Source: an uncultured Olsenella sp.
GTDB taxonomy: Bacteria; Actinomycetota; Coriobacteriia; Coriobacteriales; Atopobiaceae
NCBI GenBank assembly: GCA_949287905.1
Contig: CASEHX010000027.1
Span: 38,277-102,276, forward strand
Reading direction: 5' to 3'
Length of the DNA: 64,000 nucleotides
Part shown: positions 58,985 through 64,000 of the stretch, in pieces
Position numbering within the stretch: position 1 is the stretch's first letter
How the letters are laid out: each line of letters opens with the position of its first letter
Program-made: the position numbers and the translations under genes
Notes under the pieces: generated by a model
Seen by the model: only the letters and a program-made list of their open reading frames with translations
Told to the model about the DNA's origin: nothing
Databases searched by the model: none

Positions 58985-61900
58985 ATGCACGAACGTATCA
59001 AGCACAGAGGGGGTGTCTGGGCGCTTCTGGCCGTGATGGTCCTGGCCGTGATGGCGTTCGCATTCACCTTTACCTCGCCGAGGGAGGCCTCGGCAGCGGG
59101 CACTAACCTGCTGCAGGGTAAGCCCGTAACGGCGTCTGCGGAGTATCAGACGATGCCCGCCAGCAACCTCGTTGACGGCAAAGATGACACTCGCTGGTCT
59201 ACGGAGTCCAAGGCTCCGCAGTGGGCCTATGTTGACATGGGCTCCGAGCAGACCATCGGAAGCTTCCGCGTACTGTGGGAGAAGGACTCTGTTTACGCTT
59301 CTGCGTACAACGTGTACGTCTCCAACAGCACTGACGATTGGGGAACCGCCGTCTACTCCACGACGGATAACTCCGTTCAGGAGAACGAGGTAACTCTCGA
59401 CGAGCCTGCCACTGGTCGCTACGTCAAGCTCGAGGTCACCACTCAGTTTGGTTATCCGAGCGTTTCCGCCTTCGAGTTCCAGGCCTTTGCTCCCGAGTCC
59501 ACTGAGCCTACTGATCCCGAGGAGCCCGTTGGCCCCACGCAGGACCCGCAGGAGAACGTGGCTCGCGGCAAGACCGCCGTGGCCGACTCCTCTGAGACCA
59601 ACACCCTCGGCGCCGACAAGGCCGTCGACGGCGATACCACCAGCAAGAGCTCCCGCTGGGCCTCTGCCGTTGACGCCACCGCCAGCGCCGATGGCGGCCC
59701 GCACTGGATCTACGTCGACCTCGGTGCCGAGTACGACGTGAAGAACATCCGCATCTACTGGGAGATGCGCAAGGCAAACGGCTATCACGTCGACCTCGCC
59801 ACCGGCGACACCGTTCCCGGCGTGGACAGCTCTGACTGGAAGACCGTCTACGATAACGACGGTCGCCCTGATTCCAAGACTCAGACCATCACGCTCGACA
59901 CGGTGCAGAAGGCCCGCTACGTCCGTCTGTACATCGAGCACAACACCTATGACGACCCCGACGGAGGAACCTCCTGGGGCAACATGTCCATCTACGAGCT
60001 CGAGGTCTACGGCGGCGAGCCGCCCATGTCCCCGGCTGAGCTTGCGGACCAGATCACCGTTACCGCCCCCGAGAAGGGCGACGCCAAGCTCGCGGTCTCC
60101 ATGCCCGAGGTTGACGGCTACACCGTTGAGTACCGTGGCACGGACTACGAGCAGGTCGTCGATGGCGACTTCAACATCAACGCTCCGCTCGTGAACAAGA
60201 ACGTGAAGCTTGCCTTCAAGATCACCGACAACAAGACCGGTACCTACGAGTTCGTCGAGAAGACCGTCACCATCCCGGGCACCATGGGTGAGACCAACCA
60301 GGGCAACGAGGCCCCGGTCATTCTCCCCGAGCTCTCCGAGTGGTATGGCGGCACCGGCTCCTTCACCCTCAACGAGAGCACGCAGATCATCTACACCACT
60401 GACGCTCTCAAGGAGGTCGTGGACCTCTTCGCCTCCGACCTCTCCGCCGTCACCGGCATGCAGTTCACCGCTAAGAGCGGCGCCGCCGGCGCGGACAACG
60501 CCATCGTCTTCACGCAGGACGACTCCAACGAGATGATCGCCCTTGGCGAGGAGGGCTACAAGCTCTCCGTCACCGGCACTCGCGTGACCGTGACCGCCTC
60601 CAACAACGACGCCGAGTGGGACGGCACCACGAGCGCCAACTGGGGCGCTCAGACGCTGCTCCAGGCCTTCGAGCAGGGCAACGGTTCCGTCGCCCAGGGC
60701 GAGGCCCGCGACTACCCGCTCTACTCGGTCCGTGGTCTCATCCTTGACGTGGGTCGCAAGACCTTCACGATGGAGAGCCTCTACAAGCTCTGCCGTCAGA
60801 TGACCTACTACAAGATGAACGACCTCAACATCCACCTCAACGACAACTACATCCCCATCGAGCAGTACGTTGCCGACGGCATCGACCCGGCTGATCCCGA
60901 GAAGGGCGCGTACTCCGGCTTCCGCATGGAGTCTGATGTCAAGGCCGGCGAGACCTACGAGTTTGCTGGTGTTGAGCACACTGCTCAGGCTGACCTCACG
61001 AGCACGGACCTCTACTACACCAAGGCCGAGTTCAAGGAGTTCGTCAGGTACTTTGGCGTGCTCGGCATGAACATTTCGCCCGAGATTGACCTCCCGGCCC
61101 ACTCCCTGGCCATCACCAAGGTCTTCGACGACCTCTCCTATGGCGTGATGCGGCACCGCAACCGCGACCACCTCGACATCCTCAACCGCTATGACGAGGT
61201 TCTCGCTCTTGCCGAGATGCTGTGGGGCGAGTACACCGGTGAGGGCGGCGCCTTCTCCGACGCCAAGTACATCAACATCGGCGCCGACGAGTTCAACGTG
61301 TCCGGCATCGGTGATCACGCGGTCAACGGTGAGAACCTCCAGGATACGGGCACCGCGTATCGTCGCTTTGTGAACGACCTCTCGGAGTACATTCTCCATA
61401 ACACGGATTCCATCCCGCGCGTCTGGGGCAGCCTCTCCAACTACAGCGGCAACAACTCCATTGTGACGAGCGCGAAGGATGCCCAGGTCCTTCTCTGGAA
61501 CGCTGGCTACGCCAACATGAAGGAGATGTACGACCTCGGCTACGAGCTCATCTACTGCGATGACGGCCAGTACTACATCGTCCCGGGCGCCACGTACTAC
61601 TACGACTACCTGAACGCTGGCACCATGTACAACGGCGCCGTCAACACGCAAGGTAGCGTCACCATCCCCGCGGGCGACCCGCAGATGGTCGGCGGCATGT
61701 ACGCGGCCTGGAACGACATGATCGACCGCCAGGAGCTCGGCATGTCCGAGTACGACATCTACGATCGCATCTACCAGTCCATGGGCCTCTATGGCGCCAA
61801 GACCTGGGGCAAGCCGGCCGACGCCATGAGCATGGCCGAGGCGCAGCAGGTCATGGCCGACCTCGGCACCGCCCCCAACGCCAGCCAGGGCTACGAGCAG

Positions 61901-64000
61901 ACCGCCAACGAGGACGGCACCTACGTCCAGCTCGGCCTCGACGACAAGGCCGACGCCTCCGGCATGGATCGCGGCGTGTCCGAGCTCAAGAACGCCACCG
62001 TCGAGGACCTCGAGTACACGAGCGCCCTCAAGCTCAACGGCGGCGAGTCCTACGCCAAGCTCGAGAACATCGAGACCCTCGGCCTGGGCTCCGACCTCCG
62101 CGTGAAGGTCATGCGCACCTCCGCCTCCGGCGAGGACCAGGTGCTCTTTGAGTCCGCGTACGGCCAGATCAAGGCCGTTCAGGGTGATACCGGCAAGGTC
62201 GGCATCTCCCGCGAGGGCTATGACTTCAGCTTCGACTACACCCTCCCCGTGGGCGAGTGGGTCGAGCTCGAGTTCAAGAACGTCCAGAACACCACCGCGC
62301 TCTTCGTGAACGGCGAGCTTATTGGGACCATCGGCACCGGCACTCGTGGCCAGGTTCACGCCACCAACATGTTCCCGCTGGCTTACGTTGGATCCGCGAC
62401 CGACGCCTTCGAGGGCTACGTCAACGACATCTACGTGACCACGTCCAACACGGACAGCGTCTCCACCACGGCGTTCATCTCCACGATGGACCTCTACACG
62501 CAGGTCCAGGTTGCCTACTCGATCGACGAGGCGGATCGTCCCGCCAACTTCGACGACGCCATGGCTGCCGCAAAGGCCGTCATCAACGACATCAACCCCA
62601 CGGCTGACGAGGTCGCCACCGCTCTCGCGCCGGTCAAGGAGATCGTTGACAACGCCGGCTTTGACCCGGCCGACTACACGCTCGTCGACAAGTACCTCGA
62701 GTACGTGAACAACCTCGACAAGACCGCGTACACCGACGAGTCCATCGCCGCCCTCGAGAAGGTCGTCGAGTCCATCGACCACGAACTTCTCGCCCCGCAG
62801 CAGTCCGTCGTCGACGGCTATGCCGCCTCTCTCCAGGAGGCCATCAACGGCCTCGTGGTCGTCGAGGCAGTGAGCCTTGACTACATCAACAACGCCCTCC
62901 TCACCGCAACCGCCTGCTCCGAGCAGTCCACGAGCGGCAGCGAGGGTCCCGCCGCCAACGTCCTCGACGGCAACACCAGCACCATCTGGCACACCAAGTG
63001 GGCCGGTGACGAGTGCGCGGACAGCGGTGTCAACAGCCACTGGATCCAGCTGTCCACCAAGGACGGCGAGCCGATCACCATCGCCGGCTTTGAGTACACG
63101 CCGCGTACCTCCGGCACCAACGGCCTCATCACCGGCTATGACATCCAGGTCAAGAAGACCGCCGACGGCGAGTGGGAGAGCGTTGCCTCCGGCACCTGGG
63201 CAAAGAACAACCAGGTTAAGACCGTCGAGTTCGATGCCGTTGACGCCGTGGCCGTGAGGCTCGTCGCCACCGAGAGCCAGCACGACGGCAACATCACCTT
63301 TGGCTCCGCCGCTGAGATCCGTCTCGTGAACGGCAACACCGCTGCCGACACCGAGGGCCTCCAGGCGCTCGTCGACGTGTTTGACTCGATGAACGAGGAC
63401 GACTTCACTGCGGAGACCTGGGCCGAGTACGCCAAGGCCATCGAGGCCGCAAAGACGCTCCTCGCGGGCACGCCCGACAGCGAGACCGTCGAGCAGGCCA
63501 AGATTGCCATCAACAAGGCCTACGCTGCCCTGCGCTTCGTTGAGACCGAGGTTCCTGAGCCCGGCCCCGGCGAGGACGTTGATACCTCCAAGCTCGAGGC
63601 CGCCATCAAGGCCGCCGAGGCCCTGACCGAGTCCGACTACACGGCCGAGAGCTGGGCCGCCGTCGAGGAGGCCCTCGCCGACGCGAAGGCTGCCCTCGAG
63701 TCCACCGACCAGAAGGTCGTCGACGCCGCAGCCGACGCCCTGAACGCCGCCGTCGCGGCGCTGGAGAAGGCCGAGGAGCCCGGCCCCGGCCCCGAGCCTG
63801 AGAAGCCGAGCTACGACGCCCTGAACGCCGCCATCGAGGCCGCCGAGGCCCTGAAGGCCGACGACTACACCGCCGAGTCCTGGGCCAAGGTCGAGGCCGC
63901 CCTCGCCGACGCGAGGGACGCCCTCGGGTCCGACAGCCAGGACGCGGTCGACGCCGCCGCCGACGCCCTGAACGCCGCCGTCGCGGCGCTGGAGAAGGCC
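58985..64000 (+). CDS. Giant secreted GH20 glycosidase, 3' end missing
   Basis: An open frame of 1,672 codons running off the window. A signal peptide (residues 1-37, cleaved after ASA) follows AAAGGGG. Modules: CBM32 (about 40-170), CBM32 (about 190-345), a linker domain, GH20b and GH20 catalytic barrel (about 440-960) with the acid pair D768-E769 in YINIGADEF and LDVGRKTF, LNIHLND; a LamG-like domain (about 1010-1160); two FIVAR-like helical units; a third CBM32 (about 1295-1452); and three or more FIVAR repeats (from 1465). The GH20 part resembles lacto-N-biosidases and beta-hexosaminidases, so host glycans such as mucin or milk oligosaccharides are the likely substrates. A cell-wall anchor would lie beyond the edge. 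Confidence 0.9.
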   Translation, partial: MHERIKHRGGVWALLAVMVLAVMAFAFTFTSPREASAAGTNLLQGKPVTASAEYQTMPASNLVDGKDDTRWSTESKAPQWAYVDMGSEQTIGSFRVLWEKDSVYASAYNVYVSNSTDDWGTAVYSTTDNSVQENEVTLDEPATGRYVKLEVTTQFGYPSVSAFEFQAFAPESTEPTDPEEPVGPTQDPQENVARGKTAVADSSETNTLGADKAVDGDTTSKSSRWASAVDATASADGGPHWIYVDLGAEYDVKNIRIYWEMRKANGYHVDLATGDTVPGVDSSDWKTVYDNDGRPDSKTQTITLDTVQKARYVRLYIEHNTYDDPDGGTSWGNMSIYELEVYGGEPPMSPAELADQITVTAPEKGDAKLAVSMPEVDGYTVEYRGTDYEQVVDGDFNINAPLVNKNVKLAFKITDNKTGTYEFVEKTVTIPGTMGETNQGNEAPVILPELSEWYGGTGSFTLNESTQIIYTTDALKEVVDLFASDLSAVTGMQFTAKSGAAGADNAIVFTQDDSNEMIALGEEGYKLSVTGTRVTVTASNNDAEWDGTTSANWGAQTLLQAFEQGNGSVAQGEARDYPLYSVRGLILDVGRKTFTMESLYKLCRQMTYYKMNDLNIHLNDNYIPIEQYVADGIDPADPEKGAYSGFRMESDVKAGETYEFAGVEHTAQADLTSTDLYYTKAEFKEFVRYFGVLGMNISPEIDLPAHSLAITKVFDDLSYGVMRHRNRDHLDILNRYDEVLALAEMLWGEYTGEGGAFSDAKYINIGADEFNVSGIGDHAVNGENLQDTGTAYRRFVNDLSEYILHNTDSIPRVWGSLSNYSGNNSIVTSAKDAQVLLWNAGYANMKEMYDLGYELIYCDDGQYYIVPGATYYYDYLNAGTMYNGAVNTQGSVTIPAGDPQMVGGMYAAWNDMIDRQELGMSEYDIYDRIYQSMGLYGAKTWGKPADAMSMAEAQQVMADLGTAPNASQGYEQTANEDGTYVQLGLDDKADASGMDRGVSELKNATVEDLEYTSALKLNGGESYAKLENIETLGLGSDLRVKVMRTSASGEDQVLFESAYGQIKAVQGDTGKVGISREGYDFSFDYTLPVGEWVELEFKNVQNTTALFVNGELIGTIGTGTRGQVHATNMFPLAYVGSATDAFEGYVNDIYVTTSNTDSVSTTAFISTMDLYTQVQVAYSIDEADRPANFDDAMAAAKAVINDINPTADEVATALAPVKEIVDNAGFDPADYTLVDKYLEYVNNLDKTAYTDESIAALEKVVESIDHELLAPQQSVVDGYAASLQEAINGLVVVEAVSLDYINNALLTATACSEQSTSGSEGPAANVLDGNTSTIWHTKWAGDECADSGVNSHWIQLSTKDGEPITIAGFEYTPRTSGTNGLITGYDIQVKKTADGEWESVASGTWAKNNQVKTVEFDAVDAVAVRLVATESQHDGNITFGSAAEIRLVNGNTAADTEGLQALVDVFDSMNEDDFTAETWAEYAKAIEAAKTLLAGTPDSETVEQAKIAINKAYAALRFVETEVPEPGPGEDVDTSKLEAAIKAAEALTESDYTAESWAAVEEALADAKAALESTDQKVVDAAADALNAAVAALEKAEEPGPGPEPEKPSYDALNAAIEAAEALKADDYTAESWAKVEAALADARDALGSDSQDAVDAAADALNAAVAALEKA
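63733..64000 (+). repeat. Tandem FIVAR-coding DNA repeat
   Basis: The segments ending near 63771 and 64000 share at least 39 identical bases (from GACGCCCTGAACGCCGCCGT on) at a 229-base interval, each encoding DALNAAVAALEKA. It shows recent duplication of the FIVAR unit; more copies may follow beyond the window. Confidence 0.8.

Noticed and set aside
58802..63283. 1,493-codon open frame antisense to the GH20 gene
   Set aside because: It is the complement of a GC-biased real gene; the predicted protein is low-complexity Val/Gly/Leu/His-rich without motifs, and no ribosome site is present.

Overview
The window reads as a chromosome segment of a high-GC actinobacterium of the class Coriobacteriia, probably an Olsenella/Atopobium-type gut anaerobe. 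This is inferred from protein content, gene order and codon use, not from an rRNA gene, which is absent. It spans the replication origin. From about 12.7 to 43.7 kb most genes lie on the minus strand. From dnaA (45.1 kb) onward nearly all lie on the plus strand, as expected for replication firing outward from 43.7-46.9 kb. There are six tRNA genes and no rRNA, IS element, prophage or CRISPR array.

0-12 kb: serS and a divergent small membrane protein, tRNA-Leu(CAG), then a seven-gene signalling and cell-wall block on the plus strand: a membrane Ser/Thr kinase, fhaA, fhaB, a PP2C phosphatase, a single-chain fusion of a SEDS glycosyltransferase with a class B penicillin-binding protein, and pknB with four PASTA domains. 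This is the actinobacterial pknB locus with rodA and pbpA fused. 12-14.5 kb: a peculiar 41-42 bp periodic repeat array with an orientation switch, tRNA-Arg(CCT), purC with a small membrane protein, and two 80-bp palindromic elements. 14.5-24.1 kb (minus): two-component pair, Tat/lipoprotein-type protein, TSCPD protein, purB, argH, a protein flanked by two copies of a palindromic repeat, and argG preceded by a candidate arginine-rich leader peptide and attenuator. 24.2-33.4 kb: glgB, a TetR-type regulator, tRNA-Lys, an M29 aminopeptidase, tRNA-Gly, a gene-poor stretch, an M28-type peptidase with a long acidic insert, and a WYL (PafB/PafC-like) regulator pair. 33.4-38.9 kb: dinG-type helicase/exonuclease, ddl, rlmN and a small YtxH-like protein.

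38.9-54.7 kb is the origin block: parB, parA, rsmG, jag, yidC, yidD, rnpA, rpmH on the minus strand, then a GHKL-ATPase/winged-helix protein, dnaA, dnaN, recF, a DUF721 gene, gyrB and gyrA on the plus strand. DnaA-box-like sites cluster in three spacers, and a DnaA-trio-like track sits just upstream of dnaN. Two perfect parS sites lie near rsmG. After gyrA come a DUF151 nuclease-type gene, tRNA-Ile(GAT)-tRNA-Ala(TGC), a small conserved protein and typA. The window ends inside a very large secreted GH20 glycosidase with CBM32, LamG-like and FIVAR modules, fitting growth on host mucin or milk-type glycans.

The least explained content is intergenic: three copies of one inverted-repeat family, two palindromes with a shared core but different arms, two REP/BIME-like palindromes, the 42-bp array, and the putative arg attenuator.
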